Below, in pieces: positions 11,689 to 23,460 of a stretch of 64,000 nt of DNA. The translations under genes and the position numbers were made by a program. The first letter of the stretch is position 1; every line of letters starts with the position of its first letter. The stretch lies in contig JANPYM010000007.1 in the NCBI GenBank assembly GCA_025890175.1, forward strand, positions 1,554,209-1,618,208. Reading direction: 5' to 3'. Source of the DNA: Ciborinia camelliae (lineage: Eukaryota; Ascomycota; Leotiomycetes; Helotiales; Sclerotiniaceae). The notes beneath the pieces were generated by a model, which saw nothing but the letters and a program-made list of their open reading frames with translations, was not told the DNA's origin and ran no database searches.

Positions 11689-14185
11689 ATGCCCATTTTC
11701 CAAGATGATCTCGGTGACGACCGAGAAATATTGCCCATACAAAAATCGAAAATGCCATCTGCCTCTATGACGCCTCCAGAGAGAAGAACGATTACGAGAA
11801 AAGACAGTGAGGAGAGCATTAGAACGGAATTATGTGAAGGGCATGTACCAGATACTCCGGAGGGACCAAAACTCAAATCGACGTTGGGGTTGGATACAAG
11901 CTTTAACATTTCATACAACGGAACCTCAGATAGAGGAGAGCTTATTGATAGGTTGAAAAGGGGCGAAAATCCTAATTGGTTACCAACTTTAAATGTGTGT
12001 GAATCATTGAAACTTCCTTGATTTTTGTGATGTGTGTTGACGGTGAATGCAGTTGGAATCTCTACTTCACGGTCATAGCCCAGAAACACCTCCTCGGAAA
12101 ACTTCCTCGAATCATTCAAATTCATCTCCTCTATTGCCACCTGTCGATATATCCAATATTGCAAGGCCCTCCTCAGTAGACAAGCAGAGATCTCAGGTTG
12201 GTCTAGAGATTGAACGACCAAGATCCGCATTACACAGTGGGAATTTTACAGAAGGGCCGCACCAAAATATACCTAGTGGTTTGGGACAAGACGTAAAGAA
12301 TTTTGGCACAGGAAATTTACCGTGGCTTGCTACATCTCCTCCGGGGAACTTTACTCCCTTTCAACTCGATCCTCGGTTTCCACCAGTGGATAGACTCGAT
12401 CCAGATTTAAGAAGAACTCGTGCACCATCATTATCCTCCTCATACTCCTCGAGCTTTGTGCTCAAGGCACCAACAAGTCCTTTGGTACAAGTACAATCAG
12501 AAAGTAGCGACGATTTCGACTTTAGTCCACAGTCAAATCCAATAGATATTACACCCGGAACCTCCAGGACTAGCCGATGGCGCCATACTTTACAAGCTTC
12601 ACATTCATTACACTCAACTCCTTCTATACCCACGTCCGCTCCTTTCAATAAACCCTTACCGAGTCTTGGGAGAGACGATTCATATCCTTATCAAGCCCAT
12701 CAACCTCGGAGATCACTCGCCTCCAATACAATGCCACACTCAACGTCTTCTCCGCAAACACCGATTTTCTCGCGGTCAAGGAGACCTTCATTTTCTGATG
12801 TGTCACCTCTGCATGCGTCTATGGTGGGATCATATGAAGAGAGTATTCTTCGAGGAAGAATGTCTACCACACCCTCTAAACCATTCGACTTTGTTGCTCA
12901 GATAGGGGTGCTAGGTTTTGGGAAATGCAAACCGAGTCTAAAATGTCCACCTCATGTGACCTTAACTTTTCCGGCCGTGTTCTATGACTATGAATCAACA
13001 AATCATGGTCGAAGGGGAAAATCTGAAGACGGACCAAGTCCATATGTTGGATGTATTGACCTTGAAAATGGTTTGGCAAGTCCCGAAAAGGCAAAGGACA
13101 ATCAAAAAATGAGGCGAAATGCAACTCTTGACCGAATACATATGGATGACCCCGATACCGATCTCTCAAATTCGGGTAAAGTCTCAGAACGAGATGTTCG
13201 TAGAGCAGAAAAACAAAAACGTCGATCCGCTTCTCCACGAGCACCCCCAGGTGGTAGCTATCGCATCCCCGAGAAAGGCCAACTACAGATCATTATTAAG
13301 AATCCTAACAAAACGGCTGTCAAATTGTTTCTCGTCCCATATGATCTCACAGGCATGGAACCAGGCACCAAAACTTTTATTCGTCAGCGGAGCTACTCCG
13401 CCGGGCCTATAATTTACTCGGTACTTTCCTCCTCGCCTCATCTATCCACACCGACTATCGATCCCCTTGCCGAAAGACCCACTCTTCGCTATCTTGTCCA
13501 TATCCATATCTGTTCTCCAGCTCGAAACCGCTACTACCTTTATAAGAGCATCCGCGTCGTCTTCGCCAATCGCGTACCAGATGGTAAAGAAAAACTCCGC
13601 AATGAAATCACATTCCCCGAACCGAGATTCACTACTTATAAAGCAGTGCGCGATTCAAATTTTGGGAGTGCGGGCGCGGCGCTGGCGGCGGAAAAGGCAT
13701 TCAGGAGGAGGAGTTTGGGGTTTCCTCTGCGTGCATATAAGAATTTTGATTTTGGGGGCGAGGATGGTGAATCGGGTGGTAGCGTCGATCCTATTCCTTT
13801 TCAATTTCCCGCAAAAAAGGATACCATGAATAGAGAGAGAAACCTTGACCCGCTGGATTTGGTGGCGGGGCAATCATCGACTTCTTCGGATACTGTGAGA
13901 CCGGGTACGGTGTGTGGGGATGTGGAGATGAGTGGAATGGGTGTGAGAATTGGGATGGAGCTATATGATAAGTTGAGTAAAGGGGATGTAGGTTATGGTG
14001 GTAATGCGTTCTCACCGACAAGAGTAAATAGTCCTGGTAGAGAGGAAAGACAATCTTCGGCCGAAGGGCTTTTAGCAACGAGGTTGAGGGAATTGGGTGT
14101 AGGATTGGCGATGGGAATAGGTGGGGGAGGTGAGGCGGAGGAAGGCGGATTTGGAGGCGAAGATGCAAGTGAGGGGATGATTTAA
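11689..14185 (+). CDS. Atos-family protein (DUF4210 plus C-terminal Atos domain)
   Basis: Homolog of the Atos/FAM214 family. Animal members are implicated in transcriptional control, and the fungal C-terminal domain has been linked by name to meiotic chromosome segregation. Two exons: 11689-11994 and 12053-14185 (813 aa); the 58-nt intron has donor AAT|GTGTGT and acceptor TGCAG. Residues 1-360 are Ser/Pro-rich and probably disordered. The DUF4210-like block is at about 366-445 (ESILRGRMS, VGCIDLENG). The C-terminal Atos/Chromosome_seg block is at about 505-610 (GQLQIIIKNPNKTAVKLFLV, YYLYKSIRVVFANR). The tail is Gly-rich. Domain order and the two conserved blocks match the family. The start ATG directly follows a CATC repeat. 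Confidence 0.85.
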
Positions 14186-14382
14186 ATGAATCCGGGATGG
14201 GAGGAGTCATAGACTTTGTGGATATGGTGATTACATGGAGTATAAACGTAGATTGTCAGGTATTGGTGTGGCGGGTTTTGGGATATCAGCATGGCATTGC
14301 ATAAGACTAGTTGGGCGTCGCTTCTTCGATTTTGTTCAACCCCTGAGTTTTTCTTGCCAGGAGGTTTGGGTTTGGGACTGAA

Positions 14383-14513
14383 ATGGAATGGAATGGAATG
14401 GAATGGGATGGAATGGAATGGAATGGAATGGGATGGGATGGGATGGGATAGAATGGGATGGGATGGGATGGGATGGGATGGGATGGGATAGAATGGGATG
14501 GGATGGGATGGGA
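14383..14513. repeat. GGRAT pentanucleotide microsatellite
   Basis: About 26 copies of GGAAT changing to GGGAT along the array, with two GATAG-type interruptions near 14449 and 14490. The ordered change from GGAAT to GGGAT suggests a point mutation spread by slippage. Confidence 0.95.
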
Positions 14514-14886
14514 TATCAGTTAAACTTTGAAGGATCTGGATGTACGTAGAGCGGTACCTATGAACGGATATCTCTTCTCTACGACAACGACATACATCTC
14601 AAATGGGTGCTTTTAGTGGGAGGAGTAAGCGAGGGGGGATAACTTACTATAGGTAACGAGCTATTTGTCTGCGATCTATCTAACTTTATTTTCACACGCA
14701 TAATAAGCCTTGGAATTAACACAGCATCACTCAGATAGAAAAGAAATTAAATGACTATTATATATATATATATATATCATTACATTCCGGATGTAGAATA
14801 AGGAAATTTAATGTGATGGCCGGAAATCAAATTTCTAGCCTTGGACTCCTGGGGTCTGGATGGATCCCTAGACGTCTAAATATGTA

Positions 14887-14988
14887 AGCTCTAGCTCTAG
14901 CTCTAGCTCTAGCTCCAGGTTGAGGGCTTCGTTTACATATTAAGCTGCGTTAGCTAGGTGCCTACCTACCTACCTACCTACCTACCTC
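14887..14988. repeat. AGCTCT hexamer and CCTA tetramer tracts
   Basis: A short AGCTCT array (about 14887-14916) and a CCTA array (about 14960-14988) lie within 100 bp of each other. A TA dinucleotide run lies just upstream at 14759-14778. Confidence 0.85.
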
Positions 14989-15296
14989 ATGAATAGAGAA
15001 GCCCTCGCCTCGGTTCCTCCTGCAATGGTGGTGGGTGGTGGGTGGTGGTGTTTCTTCGTAGTATAAAAAAAAGAATCCGATTCTGGATTGTATGTAGTGG
15101 CAGCTATAGCTATAGCTACAGCTATAACTGCAACTATGCCGCCATATTTATCTCGTGGATTTGAAGTAGCTAGCTAGCTAGCTAGCCAGCGATTTATTTA
15201 TTTAATACTCAAGTTGAGAAGTTGAGAAGTTGTTGATATAAAATAGTTCTACACACACTAGCTCGATACAACAATACAACAATACAACAAGTTCAA

Positions 15297-15437
15297 CAGA
15301 AGTCAAGAAGTCAAGAAGTCAAGAAGTCAAGAAGTCAAGAAGTCAAGAAGTCAAGAAGTCAAGAAGTCAAGAAGTCAAGAAGTCAAGAAGTCAAGAAGTC
15401 AAGAAGTCAAGAAGTCAAGAAGTCAAGAAGTCAAGAC
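15297..15437. repeat. 8-bp minisatellite (AAGAAGTC)n
   Basis: About 17 essentially perfect tandem copies of an 8-bp unit. The near absence of divergence implies recent expansion or active slippage. It does not overlap any supported gene. Confidence 0.95.
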
Positions 15438-18400
15438 ACAAGATAAGATATAATCCTAGGTAAGGTTAGTTTACGTAGGTATCTGCAACGAAACCCCCTT
15501 TGATCGATGGAGATTATCTACCTATCTACCTAGGTATATCGTTTTAAATAAACACCTTGATCATCGCGGTTAATCATTACAGTTCCCATTTAAACATGCA
15601 TTTTTTCCCCACCTAGGACATAGTATACCCAGTATACCTAGATATGCCACAAGGACTCCTGATCTATATCACACATTCTATATATCCTAGGAACAACAGC
15701 TCTGTGATAATGATATGCAAATATTTCTATTTTTATAACAGGCGTCTGTGGATGTGGAGGGGCTGGTACTGTTGGTTGGTTTGTTGGTTGGCTGGCTAGT
15801 TTGTTGGTTGGTTGGCTGGCTGGTTAGTTGGTCGTTGGTTACTGGCAGTATGCTAGGTAAATTATGGGCTGAGCTTTCAAGATCCCATATGGAATCTGGA
15901 ATTTGCAGCATTACTATAGTTTCGAATTCAAATATCATGCCCAGCTTAGCGAGAAGGAAATCGAGTTTTGTTTTGTAAGACCCGACTCTTGAGAGGAGAT
16001 TTGGCTGGGGGGATATGGAGGATAAAAATACCTATAGAGAGGTTCTTTATTAGCGTGTGGTTGGGAGAGGCATTCCTTGTGGTAAGCTGGTGGTTGGTTT
16101 AAGCAGATTCGTCCATAAGCGGATATTGTATAGTGATGAAGCATTATTGAACGTATGGTATAAATATCATTGTATTGTAGTGACTGAGGAGCTACGTTCT
16201 ATCGAGTCAATATGAATTCATGATGACTAATCAGTCTAACTAGTGTTATAGAGCGTTTATATCAACAAGTATTGAACACGGTGGAAATGATGCGGGTTTC
16301 TTTGCTTGAAGTATATTATTATTTGGTGGGATGAGGAATGATTTTGCTTTTCTTGGTATGGGTATTGCACGGTGAATTTCGTTCTTACGTCACGCCATGC
16401 TGTAGCCCATGAATCGAGGGGGAATATGAGCGATTGCAGAAGAGATGCCAAAGTAGGAGTCTGAGCTCATGCTATCAATCATCTCTTTCATCCCAGGTCA
16501 CTCTGACGTCGGTCCTGAGTAGAACATGCAAACTACTCCAGCTGGAGTCCCCGTGGCCGTTGCCAATTTCTATTATGCGTACTCTAGCCATCCAAGAGTC
16601 GGAGTTCTGATACCGAAAGGGAATTGACAGAGCTCGACTGCTTACATGTCGTAAACATAGTTAGATAATGACCAATTTGACCAATTTGACCAATGTTTCT
16701 CCAAAAACCGACTGACAACTTGACAACAGATTACAAATATGACTACTGCATGCAATGAAAACGTGGAATCTAAATCTAGATTAAAATGTTGCCAACCGTT
16801 TTAATAGCAAAAAAAAAAAGAAAAAAAAAGACAACAGCTTGAAATCTTCAGCTAAGATCAAGATTTCGTAATCCACTCATTGTGCTCAGGTCGTCTGTAA
16901 GTGCCAACCAAAGGACGAGCACTTGCTCGTGATGTATTCTCCTACAGTACCGCAAGCATTACCTGGTAGTTATATCGTACCTACATATATCCACATGTAT
17001 AAAAGGGGTATTATGCATGTAAGATTCAATAGTTCGGATAAGCACTGATGGCTTGCACAAAAAATATGCCAACGCAATACGAAACTCCGCCACTGGCGGG
17101 ACAATACCCAACGTAGGAAAAACAAAATTTGAATCATGGTGACGACCAGCCGCAGAAATTGCGAATAAAAGATAAAGAATCAACGCTGCGAGCGGGAAAC
17201 GGTGAAAGCATTGTCCTTGAATTTTCCTTGCGATTTTGGTTTCAAGATGATAACAAGTTGACAAGTATCCGTCTGAAGTATTTCTGCAGGCTGATGGGGT
17301 GTCATACCCGCATTGAAATTGTGTGTGACTCTATTTGTATTATTTACGCAAAAATGCCAGATATCGTATAAAAAAGAAGGATTTGATATGGCGTAGAGGT
17401 ACCAAAATCTTATTACCTAGTTGAAGAGACGAAGCTGCGATTAAGTTTTGATGAAACTTGAAAAAACTCTCCGATTCCTTAGTCTCCAAATTTACATGAG
17501 ACTTTGACGATCTTTGGGGAAGGGGAAGAAGCACCACATGGATTTTACATATGGTTGCCCCGACGTGCCTTTCGGATGTTCCTGTTGATCCTTGAATGCA
17601 CGCATTGTTGCACCTTTGATATGTACGCAGTAGGTTACAAGTAGAGCTAGAACAAGCGAAGAAAATCATCTCGGTTGAGCCGAGGGTGAGGACGGACTAA
17701 GGAAACATCCATCCATCATGAATGTCTTTTTAGCTGAAGGATCACCAGATTGACATTTGAAAGGTCTCCTTTCTTTCTGTCTTAGATGGGAATACCCGTG
17801 ATCAATGAAATTTTTGATATGGATTCATTATAAAATCCTTTATTTGGTACAGTATATGAAATCAAGGTTCAAAACGTATACAGTACCGGAATCTTAGCCT
17901 TGCCGGTACATTATCTTGGTTTCTAGGTTGAGCCATAGAAAAGTTTTGCTGAGGTTTTGTTAAAACTTAAAAGGTCTGAGGGGACGGTTGGTGCCAGCGA
18001 GTATGTTTTAGAGATCTGAGAGGCTTAACAGGATGCTCCTTGTGGCGTATATGGGGGCTTTTTCGAGAGCTTACCTCAATTCCGATTATTTGACGATTCC
18101 ATTTTTGTGGCTTAATATTCAAAAAACGTGCGAGACGGAAGTGAAAAGGTCTTATGCATGAATGCTGACGGCTGACATTTCCCGGTGGATGAAGGTCGGG
18201 ACCTCATATATTGGCGCAACCGTTTTTATCGTCGATGGCTACACTAATGATACCAGAAAGAGGGAAATGTAACAAACAGCTGAATTGGACTCGGCATGCT
18301 GGTAGGACGAAGAGGAAAGAAACATGCTCACACCCTCGTTGATTGATCGCACACTGCTTCCAAAAAAAAGTAGTCAGGTTCTCCTAATAGAGCGTGAAAA

Positions 18401-20934
18401 TTCCCCCAACACGGATAGTTCGTGTATGCACCTTGGAGGGAGAAAAGTACGTGAATTTTGAAAAATACATTATGAGCCTTACCTATGATCCTGGGATATA
18501 GTAAAATATAAGTCTAGGTCGAATTATTTGGGATTATATTAAATTTCGGATAGTTTTCTTGTTCTCCCATGCTGTTACTATGCATAGGTACTATAGTACC
18601 CTTAGCTAGCTGCCGTACCTTCGTCGCATGTTAGCTCATTGAGAGTCGATAGTCAGGGTCCAACCACCGTAGTTAGAGATGCTGTTGTTGATGTTGGTCA
18701 GTTTGATGAAGGACTCGACTCAAACTATAATGAGTTAGTTGATCACGAGAAGCGGTCAATTTGACCTTACCCACCTCGACTCAAGTAAACCACGTAGAGG
18801 TTTGGCCTAGTAGCCGCTCTTTGATGCAAAAACTGAATTCAGAGGATATGTTTGAGAATTTCAGAGCCTGATGATCAGTTAACCGACCATGTCGACCATG
18901 TCGTCTCTCTCTACAATATTTTGAACGAATGAAGAGAAGAAGTGGAAAAGTCTCACGCGAACTAATTTAATGCATTTGGAAAGAATTGGAAAGAATTGGA
19001 TGTTGTGCTTCTTGTAACCGCAGAACCGCAGTCGAATTGGCGCTTTAGAAGATCGTTCACCTGCAAACCTTGGGAAAGCTGCAGTTACTTCTTAGCTTCT
19101 ATCATGAAACTGACCACTCAATACCCTTACATCCAAGTAGACAGGGGGTGGGGTAAAGACGATCCGGGTCGACTGGGATTGATCGAGAGATTTTGGTGGC
19201 TATTATTATTATTACACTACACCTATGAACAATTCGCTTGCTAAAAATGGTATGATATAAATTGGAACGTGCATAAGGTATAGGTAAGATATAGTTATTC
19301 CAATAATAAACAAACATTTGATCTTCTCCTTTTTTTGACCAATGAGGAGTGTTAGAATGTGGAAATATCCAATACCGACTAAGTTAATTCTCCATTTTAG
19401 GAAAAGCTGCCCAGACACTTGGTTGGACCTTTCACATCACATCAAATCAATCCATCACATCAATCACATCAGCGGAACTTTATTATTTTAAGTTGGCGTT
19501 GGCGCGGGAAAACTCGTTCCACCCCACAATCATCAAAGCACCTACCGCACCCACCATCCACCATCCATCCACCACACATCACCGACACCACCACCACCAC
19601 CAACAAAAATCCATCCATGCTTACTAGAAGAGGTATCAATTTCATACCACTTTCATATCACTTTCATCCCACGTCGTCAATTTGATATGGTCCAAAATTC
19701 AAAATAGATCCAAAAGCCAAGAGACCAACTGTTACATTTTATTACTCATCTCAGCTGCATTCTCATGCAGTGTAGGCTGTGTAGCGTCTACCTTCAAAGC
19801 CCCACGGACGCAGTCTGGATAAATGGTAAAATACTCACCATTTCGGTAGGGAGGAGGTATGTCGGTACCTACCTAAGGTATAAGAAAAAGGTGATCTCCC
19901 AAGTTAAGGCAGGGGTGATTGCTTCAACTTCTTTTTTTGTGCTCTCTGTTCTCCTTCCTATTGAACCCTTGAACCCTTGAAATACTGGAACCCTTGAGCC
20001 CTCGTGGACCACCACCATTTCATGGCCGCTTCAAAATACATCTCTTTGACCTCATCTTCCTCTTCATCCTCCTCTTCGTCTTCGTCTTCCTTCGTCTCGA
20101 AGAGTAAAGATTTTTAAAAAGTAATATCTTTGGTGGTCACCTCGTTGGAGCTAACATTCTCATCCCAATCATTCGTTCTCACTGCCCACCCTGCCATTGC
20201 TCCTCCTCTGTTCACTTTACTGTTTCCATGACTGAAAGTTTGAATCTTTCCTTTCTTCAGCCCATTTAAATTTCATCATTTCACAATTATTTGGTGAAAC
20301 CTCAAGTCTACCTACTCCTTAGGAATATTTCGCCATCTAACGGGCATCCACTCATTCAATCAAACATTAATTCGATACCAAGACATTATACTGCAGATTT
20401 CATCTATTTACTGCTGTGACAGTTGAACTTGCAGCAAACCACGATAACCCGCATTTCATTTTCCTTTCTGCGATACCTCACGAAATCATACAGAAATATT
20501 CCAAGCCTCAACCCAAGCCTCAGCCCATCCTCCTTCAGTGAATAGGATTTTCTCTTTCCTACATCATCTTGTGTCTAGACTTCTCAACCGACCAGGCGGA
20601 GCGTTGCTCAACATATTTATTTTCGAATCTTGCTTTGTCAAACAAGAACTCGACAACTGTGTTACTGAGAGATCCCAAATTACTCACATTTACCGGTTTA
20701 TAGGAGAGTGATTGGTTTGTACGTTAGATCCATTCCATATTTCTTTGCAGACACATTCTGACGCATTTGCTCTGCAGCTACCCATTTCCAAACGGACAGT
20801 TTTCGGGACCTCGCGCATGGTCTCCCGTTTCCAGCTTTGAGATATTGCAGAAGGCGGTTTTATAGTCGGCCGAGATTCACACTACAACTCTTTCCGAAAG
20901 TCCATCATATCAAAGCCGTTATTCGTGGTTCAAT

Positions 20935-23460
20935 ATGACACAATACGATACTTCACCATGGCCGGTGAAAGACGTGAGTTACTTTGTTTCCTATCCAGAC
21001 TCATGTCTCAACTTTTCTCTGTGGGGGAGCATGTCACTGACAAATTTGGTTTCAGATCATCTATACCGTCATAGTCGGCACAGTAATGCTTGCCGCATTC
21101 CTCGAGTGGTTTCTCTGGCTGGCAGCGTTTATGTATTGTCTGTTCAAGGTTTTCCAGAAGGCTGAGCACTGGTCTGTCCGGCTCTTGGCAATAGTAGTTG
21201 GGGTTATCTTCTTTCTCTTGAGGTATGGGATCTATCTGAAGAAATTCATATGCGGGCTTCGCTGAAAATAATATTATACAGAGCTATATACCTTCCCATT
21301 ATGGTTGTAACGCTTCCTCTACCACCAGGAGTCACGCAATATTTCCCTCTGCAAATGGTCACCATCCTTCAATGGTTCGGTTTTTGGTCGTTCGCAGTTC
21401 TTTTGACGATTCCATGGCTTTTTTGCGTATACCAAATTGTAACGCATTCCCTGGGACGAACAAAGCGTATAAAGCAAGTGTTGGATGAGTACTCGGCGCC
21501 AAAGGTTGTGATCGTCATGCCATGTTTTAAGGAAGAACCAGATATTCTGGTGACGGCTATTGACTCAATCGTGGATTGTGATTACCCTCCTTCTTGTATC
21601 CACGTCTTTCTATCCTTCGATGGAGACCAAGAAGATGAGTTGTATCTCAAAACTATTGAAGCACTAGGCGTCCCACTATCTCTGGACTCTTACCCAAAGA
21701 GCATTGACGTTACCTACAGAACTGCCCGCATCACAGTTTCCCGCTTTCCCCATGGAGGAAAGCGCCATTGTCAAAAGGCCACATTCAAGTTGATCGATAA
21801 AGTTTATACCGAATATCTGAAGCGCAATGACAATCTCTTTATTCTTTTCATCGACTCCGATTGTATCCTAGATCGCGTCTGTCTCCAGAATTTCATGTAC
21901 GATATGGAACTGAGCCCGGGAAATACCAGAGATATGCTGGCAATGACAGGAGTCATTACTTCAACTACGAAGAAACACAGCCTCATCACTCTACTGCAGG
22001 ATATGGAATACATTCACGGCCAGCTTTTTGAACGAACAGTTGAATCGGGTTGTGGTTCTGTCACGTGTCTCCCGGGAGCTTTAACCATGTTGCGATTTTC
22101 GGCTTTCCGTCGCATGGCCAAGTACTACTTTGCTGACAAGGCTGAGCAATGTGATGATCTTTTCGACTATGGTAAATGCCATCTAGGAGAGGATCGATGG
22201 CTGACGCATCTTTTCATGATTGGTGCAAAGAAGAGATATCAGATTCAAATGTGTACCTCCGCTTTCTGTAAGACCGAAGCCGTACAGACGTACAAATCTT
22301 TGATTAAGCAGCGTCGTCGTTGGTTTTTGGGATTCATCACCAATGAGGTTTGTATGTTGACTGACATCAGAATCTGGAAGAGATATCCAATCTTGGGTCT
22401 TGTTCGATTTATGCAAAACACAATTCGAACCACAGCTCTACTTTTCTTCATCATGGTACTCTCGATAATCACAACTACAAAGAGGGTTCAAGATCTCCCC
22501 GTTGGGTTTATTGGAATCTCACTCGGCCTCAACTGGTTAATGATGATCTACTTTGGCGCTAAGCTTAGACGTTTCAAGATTTGGCTCTACCCATTGATGT
22601 TCATCATCAACCCTTTCTTCAATTGGTATTACATGGTTTATGGTATCTTCACCTGTGGACAACGTACCTGGGGAGGACCTCGAGCAGATGCCGGGGCTGC
22701 TGATTCAACCAAAACTCCACAGCAAGTCATCGAGGCTGCTGAAGAGGCCGGAGATGATCTCAATGTTATCCCGGAAACATTCAAACCCGCCGCCGAAGCT
22801 CGAAACAACCAAATCGTCCGCCGCCCAACTCTTCCATTGCTACCTCCCGACCGTCTCGAAGGCCGTTTCGCTGCTGCAGAAAGACTTCCAGGTGGATGGT
22901 ATGAACAAGTCAATGACTCTCTCAACAGCGTCGCTGCCGGTCGTGTTTTACAATCAGGACGAAACCCTATGGTATCTAGAGACTCTTTTGATAGCTTTGT
23001 GTCTGCATTTACTGGTACCCCTTCAGTGTATATGCCGAGACGAGTGGAGAGTATTATGGGAGAAGAGGACAGAAAGAAGTATGAGATTGCTCAAGCCAAC
23101 CAAAAGGCACCAGCGGGAGCGTACTACAATCAGGTGGGTAATCATCATTCTAGGATAATTAATCAATACTAACTTCATGTTCAGGGATACGTCTATGAAA
23201 TTCCTGATGGACCGGAGTCCAAGGGTAAATTTCAAGATTCAGTAGAATCTTTGGGGTCCTTGGAAGGAACCACATCCAATTCCTTGGCAGTTCCTCAAGC
23301 ATCTTCATACCGGAATGGTCGAAGTCCTTTGGGTCGTATGTCTTTAATTCGTTCTGACTCGAGGGATGAATCGATTGAGCTAGAAGATCAGAATTCGGAT
23401 AGAGATCAACGTTCGGATCGCTCAAACTCCCCAGAATCGAAACCACGACGTCGAGAATAA
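20935..23460 (+). CDS. Chitin synthase, division III (class VI/VII type, no myosin domain)
   Basis: Membrane glycosyltransferase (GT2) that polymerises UDP-GlcNAc into cell-wall chitin. Four exons: 20935-20973, 21056-21222, 21282-23133, 23185-23460 (777 aa); the 13-codon first exon and the second exon were placed by frame and splice sites. Two to three N-terminal membrane helices precede the GT-A domain (IVMPCFKEEPD at about 155). Chitin-synthase signatures follow: CLPG at C331, EDRW at E372 and QRRRW at 412-416, then further membrane segments (about 440-540). The cytosolic tail is Ser/Arg-rich. No myosin head, cytochrome b5 or long N-terminal extension is present, which separates it from classes III-V. 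Numbering of this small class differs between papers, so no symbol is given. It is preceded by a long CT-rich leader. Confidence 0.9.

Larger units (their letters stand above)
14186..20934. other. Gene-poor, repeat-rich intergenic region
   Basis: This 6.7-kb stretch has no reading frame I can support as a gene. Simple repeats cluster in its first 1.7 kb (listed separately): GGRAT, TA, AGCTCT, CCTA, AGCTAT, AGCT, AAGAAGTC and a GGTT/GGCT-rich tract at about 15770-15835. Between 16 and 19.3 kb it looks unique, AT-rich and non-coding. From about 19.7 kb it becomes CT-rich and is probably the promoter and long leader of the chitin synthase gene. Confidence 0.55.

Noticed and set aside
16959..17264. 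101-codon minus-strand frame with a hydrophobic stretch like a signal peptide
   Set aside because: No family, poor start context and no coding bias beyond the hydrophobic run; chance frame most likely.
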